A stretch of 35,113 nt of DNA from CAZEVY01 sp964515555. Its GTDB lineage: Bacteria; Acidobacteriota; Terriglobia; Bryobacterales; Bryobacteraceae. The position numbers were made by a program, and so were the translations under genes. How positions within the stretch are numbered: position 1 is the stretch's first letter; each line of letters opens with the position of its first letter. The notes under the pieces were generated by a model. It was not told where the DNA came from. It ran no database searches and was given only the letters and a program-made list of their open reading frames with translations. Where the stretch lies: contig CAZEVY010000052.1 of assembly GCA_964515555.1 (NCBI GenBank), positions 1 to 35,113 of the forward strand, in the 5' to 3' direction. This document shows positions 24,093 through 32,337 of the stretch, one piece after another.

Positions 24093-25670
24093 TCACTTCT
24101 CCAGGAAGAAGTTGCCGACGAACAGCGCGTCGACGCCCGAGGAATAGAAGCTGCGCACCGCGTCGCGCGGCGAGCACACCAGCGGGTCGCCGAACAGGTT
24201 GAAGGACGTGTTGTAGAGCACCGGCAGTCCGGTCTTGGTGCCGGCGGCGTGCAGCAGCCGCCAATAGAGCGGATTGTCGCCCTGCTCGACGGTGTGCACG
24301 CGCACCCGCCCCTCGCCCATCACGGCGCTTTCGAAGGTCTTGCGATGCGCCGGCTTCACGCGTCCCACCGTCGCCAGGTAGCGCGCGTTGGGGCCGACGT
24401 CGAAGTACTCGGCGGCCAGCTCCGCCGGAACCGAGGCGGCGAATTTGCGGAACGGCTCGCGGTGCTTGATAAAAGTGTTCAGGTTCTCGGTGGAATACGG
24501 ATTGAGCGGCGACGCCAGGATGCTGCGGTTGCCGAGCGCGCGCGGTCCGAACTCCATGCGCCCGTGCATCCAGGCGATGATCTTGCTGTCGCCCAGTTCG
24601 GCGACGGCGGTGTCGACCAGTTCGTCGGTGGTGAGCAGATAGCGGAAGCGCAGCTTGCAGTTCTCCAGCACCTGCTTGATCTCCTCGGCCGTGTAGCTGG
24701 GGCCGAGCAGCAGGTTCCGTATGCTGGGGCGATCGGTCCGCTGGTAGATGCAGTGCCAGGCGTAGAAGAGCGCCCCCAGCGCGTTGCCGGCGTTGCCGGC
24801 CGCCGGCTGGACGAAAACATTGTCGAACTTTCCCGATTTTTCGAGCGCCGCCACCAGGAAGGCGTTGAAGCTGAGGCCGCCGCCCAGGCACAGGTTACGG
24901 CCCTCGCCGGCCATGTGCAGCACGGTCTTCTCGACCGCCTCCTGCACGCCGCGCGCCAGCGATGGCCGCAGCGCCAGGGGAATCTCGGCCGCGTCCGACA
25001 GGCCGAGGCGCTGGTAGAACTTGGCGCTGAAGCCGCCGTGCGTCACGCGGTGGCCGTCGAAGAACGAGCGGTCGGTGCGCGGCCAGCGCCCCTCGCGCGC
25101 GGTCAGAATTTCGAGGAACAACCCGGTGTGACGGTCGTCGCCGGAGGCCGATAGCCACTGGACCTTGTGCTCGTCGGCGCCGGGCTGGAAGCCGAGCAGC
25201 TCGGTGACGCGCGCGTAGAGGTCGCCGAGCGAATCGGGGAAGTACAGTTCGCGCTCGAGCTGGAGCTGGTTGGCGCGGCCGGACCAGCGCGCGCCGCAAC
25301 GCAGGTCGCCGGCGCGGTCGAGCGTCAGCACGGTGGCCTCGTCGAAGGGAGAGGCGAAGTAGGCCGAGGCGGCGTGCGCGGTGTGGTGATCCACCAGCAC
25401 GATCTGCGCCTCGGGGAATCGCGCGCGGGTCTCCAGATGCGGCGCCGTCTGCGGTCCCGAGCCGAGCGGCCGCACCAGCGCGACGCACTCCACCTGGTCG
25501 CGCTTGACGCCCGCCAGGTGGAGACAGGAGGCGATGGCCTCCTCGGGCAGCTCGCCCGGGCGATGGAAACGCGCCAGCTTGCGCTGCTCCACCGCGGCCA
25601 CGATCTCGCCGTCCTTGAGAACGGCGCAACTGCCGTCGCGAAGAATTCCGCCGATGCCGACAATGATCAA
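24093..25670 (-). CDS. NodU/CmcH-family carbamoyltransferase
   Basis: 525 residues with both domains of the family. The Kae1-like N-terminal domain has IVLVDHHTAHAASAY (about 90-104), whose His residues bind the metal, and LCLGGGLSFNAFL with a nucleotide-binding Gly-rich loop. The C-terminal YrdC-like domain carries WMHGRMEFGPRALGNRSILA and PVLYNTSFNLFGDPLV. The enzyme should transfer a carbamoyl group from carbamoyl phosphate via ATP to a hydroxyl of a sugar or natural product. No biosynthetic cluster adjoins, so the acceptor is unknown. It begins 1 nt after the gltX stop and ends 1 nt before the hydrolase. Confidence 0.5.
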   Translation of the reverse strand: MIIVGIGGILRDGSCAVLKDGEIVAAVEQRKLARFHRPGELPEEAIASCLHLAGVKRDQVECVALVRPLGSGPQTAPHLETRARFPEAQIVLVDHHTAHAASAYFASPFDEATVLTLDRAGDLRCGARWSGRANQLQLERELYFPDSLGDLYARVTELLGFQPGADEHKVQWLSASGDDRHTGLFLEILTAREGRWPRTDRSFFDGHRVTHGGFSAKFYQRLGLSDAAEIPLALRPSLARGVQEAVEKTVLHMAGEGRNLCLGGGLSFNAFLVAALEKSGKFDNVFVQPAAGNAGNALGALFYAWHCIYQRTDRPSIRNLLLGPSYTAEEIKQVLENCKLRFRYLLTTDELVDTAVAELGDSKIIAWMHGRMEFGPRALGNRSILASPLNPYSTENLNTFIKHREPFRKFAASVPAELAAEYFDVGPNARYLATVGRVKPAHRKTFESAVMGEGRVRVHTVEQGDNPLYWRLLHAAGTKTGLPVLYNTSFNLFGDPLVCSPRDAVRSFYSSGVDALFVGNFFLEK

Positions 25671-25671
25671 T

Positions 25672-27087
25672 TCAGACGCTCCCCAATCTCCGCACCACGC
25701 GATCGCGGCCCAGCACCTCGAACACCGCGAAGGCGCTCGGCCCCACGGTCTGGCCGGTGAGGGCCGCGCGGGCGCCGTTGATCAGCACGCCCGCCTTGAC
25801 GCCGCGCTCGGCCGCCAGGGCGCGCAGGCCGGCCTCGACGCTCTGCTCGGTGAACTCGGACGCCGCGGCCAGCCGCGCGCCGAGCTCGCGCAACAGTTCG
25901 CGGGCTTGTGGCACGGCGAGCTTCTCGCTCGCCTCCGGCGTTACCGGATAGTCGTCGGCGAAATACGCCCGGCCGCGCTTGGCGAAGTCGTCGAGCGTCG
26001 AGAAGCGGCTGCGGACGGCGTCGACCGCGTGGAGGAACCAGGCGTCGTCTCCCGGAATCGCGAGACCCGCGCGCTCGAGGCGCACGCGAACGAGCGGGGC
26101 GAGCTCGGCGACCGGCATCGACCGCAGGTGCTGCGAGTTGAGCCACATCGCCTTGGGATCGATGGGATCGGCGTCGCTGAAGTTGACGACGGCGTTGTGA
26201 CGGTGGATTCCCTCGAAGGAAAACGAGTCGATCAGCTCCTGGCGCGACATCTGCTCGCGGTTGTCCTTGGGCGACCAGCCCAGCAGGCACAGGAAATTCA
26301 CGTAGCCGTGCGGCAGAAATCCGGCGTCGCGATAGGTGCCCACGCTGACGACGGCGCCGTGCTTGCGCTTGGAAAGCTTGGAGCCGTCGGGCGCGATCAG
26401 CAGCGGAAGGTGCGCCATCGCCGGGCGGGCGGCGCCGGCGGCGTCGAACAGCAGCAGGTGTTTGAAGGTGTTCGAAATGTGGTCCTGCCCGCGGACGATG
26501 TTGCTGATGCGGAGGTCGGCGTCGTCGGCGCAGGAGGCCAGATGATAGGTCGGCAGGCCGTTCGAGCGCAGCAGCGCGAAGTCCTCGATGTCGGCCGTGG
26601 ATTTCGACTGCGCGCCGTAGACGGCGTCGTCGAAGGTCACGTCGATGGCGGGCTGGCGCGGGACGCGGAATCGCAGCACGAAGGGCTCGCCCGCGGCGGC
26701 GCGGCGATCGCTCTCGGCGCGCGAAAGCTCGCGCATGCCGGGATTGAAGAGCCAGGGTCCGGCGTGGCGGTCCTCGGCGGCGTCGGCGGCCGGAGTGAAA
26801 TCGCGATAGGCGGCGTCCTTCTCGAAGACCGCCCACGCCAGCCGCTTGTGAAGTTCGATGCGCTCGGACTGGCGATAGTGCTCGTCCCAGCCGAGGTCGA
26901 GCCATCGGAGGCCGTCGTAGATGGATTCCAGGGAGGCCTCGGTGTTGCGGTCGAGGTCGGTGTCGTCGATGCGGAGGATCATGGTCCCGCCGTGGCGCCG
27001 GGCGTACAGCCAGTTGAAAATGAAGGTCCGTGCGCTGCCGATGTGGAGGTAACCGGTGGGCGAGGGGGCGAAGCGGACACGAAGCAT
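25672..27087 (-). CDS. gltX: Glutamyl-tRNA synthetase
   Basis: 471 residues, the normal length. The class I HIGH motif is in FAPSPTGYLHIGSARTF (residues 7-23), and the KMSKS equivalent is DGSKLSKRKHGAVVS. TMILRIDDTDLDRNT is the glutamate-binding region. The C-terminal anticodon-binding part is mostly helical and slightly Ala-rich. It attaches glutamate to tRNA-Glu (and to tRNA-Gln if the organism uses the amidotransferase route). No GatCAB gene is in the window. It heads the minus-strand run gltX-carbamoyltransferase-hydrolase. Upstream on the minus strand TATACT (27116-27111) with TTGGCC (27141-27136) may be its promoter; the -10 lies inside a heptamer repeat. Confidence 0.5.
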   Translation of the reverse strand: MLRVRFAPSPTGYLHIGSARTFIFNWLYARRHGGTMILRIDDTDLDRNTEASLESIYDGLRWLDLGWDEHYRQSERIELHKRLAWAVFEKDAAYRDFTPAADAAEDRHAGPWLFNPGMRELSRAESDRRAAAGEPFVLRFRVPRQPAIDVTFDDAVYGAQSKSTADIEDFALLRSNGLPTYHLASCADDADLRISNIVRGQDHISNTFKHLLLFDAAGAARPAMAHLPLLIAPDGSKLSKRKHGAVVSVGTYRDAGFLPHGYVNFLCLLGWSPKDNREQMSRQELIDSFSFEGIHRHNAVVNFSDADPIDPKAMWLNSQHLRSMPVAELAPLVRVRLERAGLAIPGDDAWFLHAVDAVRSRFSTLDDFAKRGRAYFADDYPVTPEASEKLAVPQARELLRELGARLAAASEFTEQSVEAGLRALAAERGVKAGVLINGARAALTGQTVGPSAFAVFEVLGRDRVVRRLGSV

Positions 27088-27092
27088 GTAGT

Positions 27093-27113
27093 TGTCAGTG
27101 GTCAGTATTCAGT
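27093..27113. repeat. Heptamer tandem repeat upstream of infC
   Basis: Three 7-nt units TGTCAGT, GGTCAGT, ATTCAGT (pattern NNTCAGT), immediately upstream of the gltX start codon. The same kind of unit with a final C occurs on the other side of infC at 27844-27871. Confidence 0.5.
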
Positions 27114-27241
27114 ATAGGGGTGCGGGGGCGCCGGCGGCCAAGCCAACATCCCTATGGACAGGAGGCCGTCATCGGACTACACTAAGGATATTGGGACCAT
27201 ATTCTTGTTAACAATTCAGTTTCCCCCCGTCCGCTGAGCGC

Positions 27242-27841
27242 ATGTATCCACCGCGCCAGCCATTCCGCCGCCTCCCTGTCAAGGTTCGAGAGAACGTCAA
27301 CGAAGGCATCCGCTCCCGCGAAGTCCGCGCCGTCTTTCCCGACGGCATGGTGCAGGTCATGCCGACTCAGGAGGCCATCGCGCGCGCCAAGGAGCTGGGC
27401 TTCGATCTGATCGTGGTGTCGCCGACCGCCGACCCGCCGGTCGCCAAGGCCATGGACTACGGCCAGTGGCAGTACGAGCAGAAGAAGAAGCAGCACGAGG
27501 CGAAAAAGAAGCAGCACGTCATCCAGGTGAAGGAGCTGAAATTCCGCCCCAACACCGACGATCACGACTACGACTTCAAGAAAAACCACGCCATCCGATT
27601 CCTCAAGGAAGGCAATCGCGTGAAGGCCGTGGTGCAGTTCCGCGGCCGCGAGATCGCGCACGTCGACCTGGGCCAGAAGCTGCTGATGCGCTTCGCGCAG
27701 GACATCTCGGCGCACGGGACCATCGAAGGCTCGCCGCGGCTGGAGGGGCGCGCCTTTCACGTGCTCATCAGCCCTGTGAAATCGGCCAAGGAAAAAGAGA
27801 AGGAAAAGCCCAAGGCGCCCGCCGGCCCGGCGGTGCATTAA
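27242..27841 (+). CDS. infC: Translation initiation factor IF-3
   Basis: 199 residues. The N-domain begins at VRENVNEGIRSREVR, the linker is Lys-rich (EQKKKQHEAKKKQH), and the C-domain carries VKELKFRPNTDDHDYDFKKN and RFLKEGNRVKAVVQFRGREI, which are IF-3 signatures. It binds the 30S subunit, checks the initiator tRNA and prevents early 50S joining. The ATG at 27242 gives a 14-residue leader before the conserved start; an internal start is possible. A perfect palindrome TTGTTAACAA (27205-27214) lies in the 154-nt gap shared with gltX. The usual followers rpmI and rplT are missing; a convergent HNH gene lies downstream. A 16-residue Lys/Pro/Ala tail (SAKEKEKEKPKAPAGP) is extra relative to short IF-3 forms. 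Confidence 0.5.
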   Translation: MYPPRQPFRRLPVKVRENVNEGIRSREVRAVFPDGMVQVMPTQEAIARAKELGFDLIVVSPTADPPVAKAMDYGQWQYEQKKKQHEAKKKQHVIQVKELKFRPNTDDHDYDFKKNHAIRFLKEGNRVKAVVQFRGREIAHVDLGQKLLMRFAQDISAHGTIEGSPRLEGRAFHVLISPVKSAKEKEKEKPKAPAGPAVH

Positions 27842-27843
27842 GC

Positions 27844-27871
27844 GGTCAGCGGTCAGCTGTCAGCGCTCAGC
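27844..27871. repeat. Heptamer tandem repeat downstream of infC
   Basis: Four 7-nt units GGTCAGC, GGTCAGC, TGTCAGC, GCTCAGC (pattern NNTCAGC) begin 2 nt after the infC stop. Within them AGCTG (27855-27859) can pair with CAGCT (27868-27872) and is followed by TTT, so the array might also serve as a weak terminator. Confidence 0.5.
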
Positions 27872-27910
27872 TTTTGCAGCGATCAGATCGATCCACGCCA
27901 GCGCGCCGGC

Positions 27911-28438
27911 TCAATAGAACAGATACTTCCGCCAGCGATCGTCGCTCTTGGCGAGCAGGCGCATCAGGTGACGGCTGGTGTGCAGCGTGAACGGACGCGG
28001 CGCCCGAGCCAGCTTCATGCCGGCCTCCTCGGGCGTGCGGCTCCCCTTGCGGTTGTTGCACACGTGGCAGCAGGCCACCAGGTTCTCCCAGGTGGTCTCG
28101 CCGGCGCGGGAGCGCGGAATCACGTGGTCCAGCGTCATCTCCGCCGAGGGCATGGTCCGCATGCAGTACTGGCAGGTGTAGCGGTCGCGCATGAGAATGT
28201 TCTTGCGCGAGAGCGCCCGCGTCTGGTGCGGAATGCGGCGGTACTCCAGCAGCCGGATCACCGAGGGCAGCGGCAGCGCCTGGCGGGTCGAGACGACGCG
28301 GTGCTCGCTGACCTCCTCGGGCGACGCCACGCCCTTGAGGATCAGCACCAGCGCCCGGCGCGCCGCGCACACGTTGATCGGCTCGTAGCTGGCGTTCAAC
28401 ACCAGCACCGGACTGTGCAGTCTGCTCGCGGCCGACAT
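27911..28438 (-). CDS. HNH endonuclease
   Basis: 175 residues from an ATG at 28438 that overlaps the ComF stop by one base (TAATG). Residues about 85-135 form a Cys-rich HNH/zinc-knuckle: Cys89-x-x-Cys92, the catalytic Asp104-His105 in TLDHVIPRS, Asn119 in WENLVACC, and Cys124-x-x-Cys127 followed by NNRKG. The N-terminal part (VLNASYEPINVCAARRALVL) is the helical region common in stand-alone HNH proteins of this McrA-like class. It should cut DNA in a metal-dependent manner; role not known and no methylase is adjacent. It is convergent with infC. Confidence 0.5.
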   Translation of the reverse strand: MSAASRLHSPVLVLNASYEPINVCAARRALVLILKGVASPEEVSEHRVVSTRQALPLPSVIRLLEYRRIPHQTRALSRKNILMRDRYTCQYCMRTMPSAEMTLDHVIPRSRAGETTWENLVACCHVCNNRKGSRTPEEAGMKLARAPRPFTLHTSRHLMRLLAKSDDRWRKYLFY

Positions 28439-29280
28439 TACGCCCCTCCGCCCGCGGCCTGAGCCAGCGGCGCCGCGAACAGCCGGCGATCGGCGCGCGC
28501 GACCGTGAGAATCGACACCCGGGCGGCCCCGGCGCGCTTGAGCGTCCGCGCGCAGGCCGCCGCCGTCGCGCCCGTGGTGAGCACGTCGTCGATCAGCAGA
28601 ATCTTCCGCCCGCGTACTTCGTCGCGCCGGCGAACCTGAAAGGCGCCCGCGACGTTGGCGCGCCGCCGGGCGTTGGTCAGGCCCGATTGCGGCGCGGTGA
28701 AGCGGCGCCGCCGCAGCGGGTCGGCGATCGGCAGCCCGGTGTTCTTCGACGCAAACTTCGCCAGCAGCGCCGAATGGTTGAACCCGCGGCGCCATCGGCG
28801 GCGCCAGTGCATCGGCACCGGGGCGACGGCGTCGAAGCTTTCCAGTCGCGGAAACGCCCGCAGCAACAGCCCGCCGAGCACCGGGGCCAGCGGTTCGACT
28901 CCGCCGTACTTGAACAGGTGGACCAGTTCGCGCAGCTTCCCGTCGTAGGCGCCGTAGGTGTAGGCGCCGTCGTAGCCGGTCACGCCGATTCGGCAAATCC
29001 CGCACAGTCCCCGGTCATCGAGCGGGAACCGGTTGACGAACGGAGTCCGGCACACCGCGCAGGCGAATTCGGCCTCGAAGGGAGAGGGCGGCGCCAGGCA
29101 CGCCGAGCACACGGGAATCCGCGAGAATTCGGTGAGTGGCCGGGCGCAGAGGCGGCAGTCGTCGGGGAAGACGGTGGAGAGGAGCTTACCCGCGAGCGCC
29201 CGCAGTGGATCGGCAACGATCCAGGGCCGGGCCGCGGGAAGCCATCGACTCGAGAAGATCCACCTCCGGGTCGATTTCAT
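28438..29280 (-). CDS. ComF-family phosphoribosyltransferase-like protein
   Basis: 280 residues from ATG 29280. Eight Cys in CxxC pairs at 42/45, 58/61, 74/77 and 93/96 make a zinc-ribbon N-terminal domain. The C-terminal type I PRTase domain has the PRPP loop KILLIDDVLTTGATAAAC at about 226-243 and VAPVPMHWRRRWRRGFNHS upstream, both characteristic of ComF. ComF proteins support DNA uptake in naturally competent bacteria, but they occur widely and their enzymatic role is unresolved. The frame is open to 29433, but the added N-terminus has no family similarity. It is translationally coupled to the HNH gene. Confidence 0.5.
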   Translation of the reverse strand: MKSTRRWIFSSRWLPAARPWIVADPLRALAGKLLSTVFPDDCRLCARPLTEFSRIPVCSACLAPPSPFEAEFACAVCRTPFVNRFPLDDRGLCGICRIGVTGYDGAYTYGAYDGKLRELVHLFKYGGVEPLAPVLGGLLLRAFPRLESFDAVAPVPMHWRRRWRRGFNHSALLAKFASKNTGLPIADPLRRRRFTAPQSGLTNARRRANVAGAFQVRRRDEVRGRKILLIDDVLTTGATAAACARTLKRAGAARVSILTVARADRRLFAAPLAQAAGGGA

Positions 29281-29681
29281 TGTACAACACCGGTGCGGCG
29301 ACAAGGTGCCGGTAGTGTACGGACCGTCAGGCGGTGGCCGCCGTGGAGACGAAATCCGGGGCAACTTTATCGAGCGCGAGCGCTCAATGAGTTCTTGTAA
29401 CAGGCTATTGACAATGACCGGGAATGGGAGCAATATTTAGTTGGAAACGGTCACCGGGCGTCGGTGGCAGAGGGCCACGGGGAACGGCGGCCGTTGGAGG
29501 TGCAGCATCGATCCTGGCAAGTTTGAGGGCGGCTGCACTCGCCGGCGCGAGCCTAGGTGAGAAAGCGACGAGCTGCCGGATTAGAGCGCTTGAAATGCGC
29601 TCGCGCTCAACGCGCATCCTGAAGGCGCCAACCTCGCTTTCCGCCGCACCGGCGGGCGGCGGCCGCCCTCGTGTTTATTAC
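29281..29681. other. Gene-free interval of about 400 nt
   Basis: No credible protein gene. A 104-codon plus-strand frame at 29424-29738 lacks a ribosome-binding site, has no recognisable motif and runs into the beta-propeller gene on the other strand. The interval holds the upstream region of ComF and, on the plus strand, the candidate small RNA at 29408-29680. Confidence 0.5.
29408..29680 (+). ncRNA. Candidate small RNA (promoter to terminator-like hairpin)
   Basis: TTGACA (29408-29413), an 18-nt spacer and AATATT (29432-29437) form a sigma70-like promoter; transcription would begin near 29444. About 210 nt later GGGCGG (29654-29659) pairs with CCGCCC (29663-29668) around a 3-nt loop, followed by TCGTGTTTATT. 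Between them are stems GTGCAGC (29500-29506)/GCTGCAC (29532-29538) and GAGCGC (29584-29589)/GCGCTC (29597-29602). No known RNA family was recognised: 6S, RNase P, tmRNA and SRP signature sequences are absent. The terminator's U-run is imperfect, so the call is tentative. Confidence 0.5.
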
Positions 29682-30878
29682 CTACCGTTTTTCCTTAATG
29701 TCCCGGGAATACAGGTTATCCTGATCGCGAATGTATAGCTTCCCGTCCGCAATCGCAGGCGGCGCCCACGTCGGATACTGCCCCTTCTGGAACGTGAAGC
29801 GCGACTTCTCGCGATAGCCCTCCGGCGTCGCCTCGACGAGTCCTACGACCCCGTCCTCGCCGAGCGCGTAGAGGTGTCCCTCCGCGAAAATCACCGTCCC
29901 CTTGCCGACGCTGCGGTCGCGCCAGGCGACTTCGCCGGTCGAGAACTTCATCGCGGTCAGCACCTGGCTCGAGAATCCGTACAGGTGCTGGCCGATCAGG
30001 ATCGACGAGCTGTAGTGATTCCGCATGTCGCGGTTGAAGTAGACTTCCTTCGATCCGCCCGCGCCGCCGAGCCGCACCAGCGTGCAGCCGGTGCCGTAGT
30101 CGGTGGAGAAGAATGCGTGGCCGTCGTGGTAGACCGGCGTGGCGATGTTGGCCGTGCGATTCGAAACGTTCGGGTGGCGTGAGACCAGCTCGCCGTTATC
30201 GGCGCGCAGGACGATGCCCGCCTCGGCCGTCAGCGCCAGCAGCAGCTTGTTGGCGCCGACCTGGGCGACCACCACCGACGAATATCCCGCCTCGTCGGAC
30301 TGCGTCTTCCAGATGGTCTTGCCGGTGCGCTTGTCGAGCGCCACCACGCCGGCGCCGCGTCCGCCGGGCGTGACGATCAGCCGGTCGCCGTCGACCAGCG
30401 GAGACTCGCTGTAGCCCCAGTTGGGAATCGCGCCGCCGAAGTCGCGCGTGAAGCTCAGGCCCCAGACCCGCTTTCCGGAGGCGGTGTCCAGACAGGCGAG
30501 GGCGCCATCGGCCGCGACGGCGTAGAGACGATCGCCGTCGACGGTCGGCACGCCGCGCGGGCCGGAGCCGCGCCGATCCTGGAAGTCGCCGCCGATGCGC
30601 GTCTCCCACAGCTTCTTGCCGGTGGCGGCGTCGAGCGCGATCACGTATTGCGCGCCTTCGCGTTGGCCCTGCGTGTAGATGCGGCCTCCGGCGACGGCCA
30701 CCGATGAGTAGCCCTCGCCTAGTCCCGTCGCGCGCCAAACCAGTCGCGGGCCGTCGGCGGGCCACGTCTTGAGGAGGCCCGTCTCGGGCGACTTCCCGTC
30801 GCGGTTGGGACCGCGCCACTGCGCCCAGTCGGCGGCGGAGGCCGCGAGGATCGTCGAGAGAAGAATGAAGGCGCGCAT
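29682..30878 (-). CDS. Secreted PQQ-type beta-propeller protein
   Basis: 398 residues from ATG 30878, where a signal peptide begins (MRAFILLSTILAASAA). A GTG at 30890 overlaps the upstream stop as GTGA and would add four residues; the coupling makes it a serious alternative. WAQWRGPNRDG opens the mature chain, then blades of the PQQ-like/BamB-like type follow with GDRLYAVAADGALACLD, TGKRVWG, KRTGKTIWKTQ and ADGKLYIRDQDNLY. The seven- or eight-bladed propeller would sit in the periplasm or outside. It is a paralogue of the partial protein at the left edge of the window. It clusters with a secreted protein, an esterase and Tat-exported oxidoreductase/isomerase genes, suggesting extracellular breakdown of a carbohydrate. 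Confidence 0.5.
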   Translation of the reverse strand: MRAFILLSTILAASAADWAQWRGPNRDGKSPETGLLKTWPADGPRLVWRATGLGEGYSSVAVAGGRIYTQGQREGAQYVIALDAATGKKLWETRIGGDFQDRRGSGPRGVPTVDGDRLYAVAADGALACLDTASGKRVWGLSFTRDFGGAIPNWGYSESPLVDGDRLIVTPGGRGAGVVALDKRTGKTIWKTQSDEAGYSSVVVAQVGANKLLLALTAEAGIVLRADNGELVSRHPNVSNRTANIATPVYHDGHAFFSTDYGTGCTLVRLGGAGGSKEVYFNRDMRNHYSSSILIGQHLYGFSSQVLTAMKFSTGEVAWRDRSVGKGTVIFAEGHLYALGEDGVVGLVEATPEGYREKSRFTFQKGQYPTWAPPAIADGKLYIRDQDNLYSRDIKEKR

Positions 30879-30886
30879 GATGGGTC

Positions 30887-31393
30887 TCACTTGCGGATCG
30901 ACTTGAGGAGGCCGTGGAAAGCGGCTTCCTGTGCGGCGGCGGTCTTCGCCGGCGCGGTGAACTTGAAGAACACGTTGCCCTCAGGGGCTTCGACGATCGC
31001 ACCCAGCAAACGATAGCCGGGCTTGTTCGACTTCGCCGCCGTCATGGGGCCGGAGGCGGCGGCGTAGGTCCCCGAAAGGTCGAGCAGCGTGACGTTGAAG
31101 CCGGCGATGGTCTGCTTCTTCGTCGTGGGACCCTTCTCGATCGGCGAGAACTGTCCTTCCCAGCGCTTGATATTGTCCTGGACGTTGCCGCCCTGTCCGG
31201 AGCCGAAGAAGAACACGGCGCACTCGCCGTCCTCTTTATCCCCGGCCGTTGCGGGGACCGTGTAGGTCGCGGCGCGCATGGGGCGCTGCGCCTGGGCCTT
31301 CCAGGTTGAGGGCGGCGTCCACTGGATTCCGGCGGCTGAGTCGGCGAGCGCCGGAAGAGAAGACAATATTAGAGCGAATGATCCAAATCTCAT
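30887..31393 (-). CDS. Secreted protein of unknown function
   Basis: 168 residues with a signal peptide (MRFGSFALILSSLPALADS). The mature part starts with IQWTPPSTWKAQAQRPMRAA and has NVQDNIKRWEGQF and ANVFFKFTAP-like segments (NVFFKFTAPAKT), a pattern seen in small secreted proteins of Acidobacteriota and Planctomycetota. I recognise no catalytic motif; the fold may be like PsbP/DUF1795 proteins, but that is a guess. It directly precedes the beta-propeller gene on the same strand, with overlap if the GTG start is used there, so the two are likely co-expressed. Confidence 0.5.
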   Translation of the reverse strand: MRFGSFALILSSLPALADSAAGIQWTPPSTWKAQAQRPMRAATYTVPATAGDKEDGECAVFFFGSGQGGNVQDNIKRWEGQFSPIEKGPTTKKQTIAGFNVTLLDLSGTYAAASGPMTAAKSNKPGYRLLGAIVEAPEGNVFFKFTAPAKTAAAQEAAFHGLLKSIRK

Positions 31394-31406
31394 AATTCAG
31401 GATAGC

Positions 31407-32336
31407 CTACCGCTGGAGGTGCTTCTTAAAGAACGCCACGATGTCGCGGTCGACTCGGGCGCGCAGCTCGCGCGGCACCAAGGCGCCGTAATCGGTGGTG
31501 TGCCGCACGATGCACTCGATGCCGAGCTTGTCCATGCGCTCCTTCAGGTAGCGGCCGAACCGCGGATGGTGGATGCCGGTGCCGGGCTTGGCGTCGGCGG
31601 GCAGGGGCGCGTCGGGCTCGTCGTAGTAAAGGAACGCCGGCGGGTCGCCCTTGGAGAGGTGCGTTACCGGCGAAGCGTCCTCGAACAACCGGAAGGCCTT
31701 GGGCGACTCGAGATCGGGCCCGTGCAGTCCATAAAACGGCTCGAGCGCCGGGTGCCGCGCGGCCGCCTCGCCGATCAGCGAGCGAATCAGCCTTGGATCG
31801 TAGCTCGACTGCGCGCCCAGGACGGCCATCGCCGTGAGGCGCGTCGACTGGCGCTTCACCGGGTCGTCGCTCGACGGGTCCGCCATGTCGTCGTGGAAGC
31901 CGGTCCACAGCGAAATCCCGGCCCCAGCCGATCCGCCGCTCGCGCCGATGCGCCGCGGATCGAGATTCCACTCCTTCGCCTTGGAGCGCAGGAACTGGAT
32001 GGCGCGCGCGCCGTCGTGCATGGGCGCCGGGTACGGTGCGGTGTCGGTCAGCCGGTAGTTGATCGAAGCGACGGAGAAACCGGCTTCGAGCGAGTAGTCG
32101 AGCAGCGTCGGGGAGAGTGCGGTCTTGTCGCCCGCGCGGAATCCGCCGCCGTGAATGAAGACCACCAGCGGCGTGGGACGATCCGGCTTCGCCATCCACA
32201 GGTCGAGCACGTTGCGCGAGTGCGGCCCGTAGGCGACGTCCTTGAGGTCGGGCGGCCGCGAGAATTTCTCGTAGGAGGGCGGCGCCTGCGCGGCGGCCAG
32301 CGCGGCGAAGGCGAACAGCGCCAATGCGCGGCGCAT
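31407..32336 (-). CDS. Secreted alpha/beta hydrolase, BD-FAE/carboxylesterase-like
   Basis: 309 residues with a signal peptide (MRRALALFAFAALAAAQ). VVFIHGGGFRAGD (about 58-70) is the HGGG oxyanion motif and RIGASGGSAGAGISLW carries the nucleophile Ser136. This is the hormone-sensitive-lipase/carboxylesterase group, in which BD-FAE-type members deacetylate or de-esterify plant polymers. The expected C-terminal GxxHG motif is not seen; His in CIVRHTTDYG is the only plausible catalytic His, so either the triad is atypical or activity is altered. It lies 1 nt after the Gfo/Idh/MocA stop on the same strand. Confidence 0.5.
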   Translation of the reverse strand: MRRALALFAFAALAAAQAPPSYEKFSRPPDLKDVAYGPHSRNVLDLWMAKPDRPTPLVVFIHGGGFRAGDKTALSPTLLDYSLEAGFSVASINYRLTDTAPYPAPMHDGARAIQFLRSKAKEWNLDPRRIGASGGSAGAGISLWTGFHDDMADPSSDDPVKRQSTRLTAMAVLGAQSSYDPRLIRSLIGEAAARHPALEPFYGLHGPDLESPKAFRLFEDASPVTHLSKGDPPAFLYYDEPDAPLPADAKPGTGIHHPRFGRYLKERMDKLGIECIVRHTTDYGALVPRELRARVDRDIVAFFKKHLQR

Positions 32337-32337
32337 C

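Noticed and set aside
27111..27116. TATACT as a firm gltX promoter
   Set aside because: The accompanying -35 candidate has a 19-nt spacer and the hexamer lies in a tandem repeat, so I mention it only as possible in the gltX entry.
29440..29680. 6S RNA, RNase P RNA, tmRNA or SRP RNA
   Set aside because: None of their conserved core sequences (for example GAGGAAAGTCC of RNase P) is present, so I leave it as an unassigned candidate.
29424..29738. 104-codon plus-strand ORF
   Set aside because: No ribosome-binding site, no family resemblance, and it overlaps the 3' end of the beta-propeller gene on the other strand.
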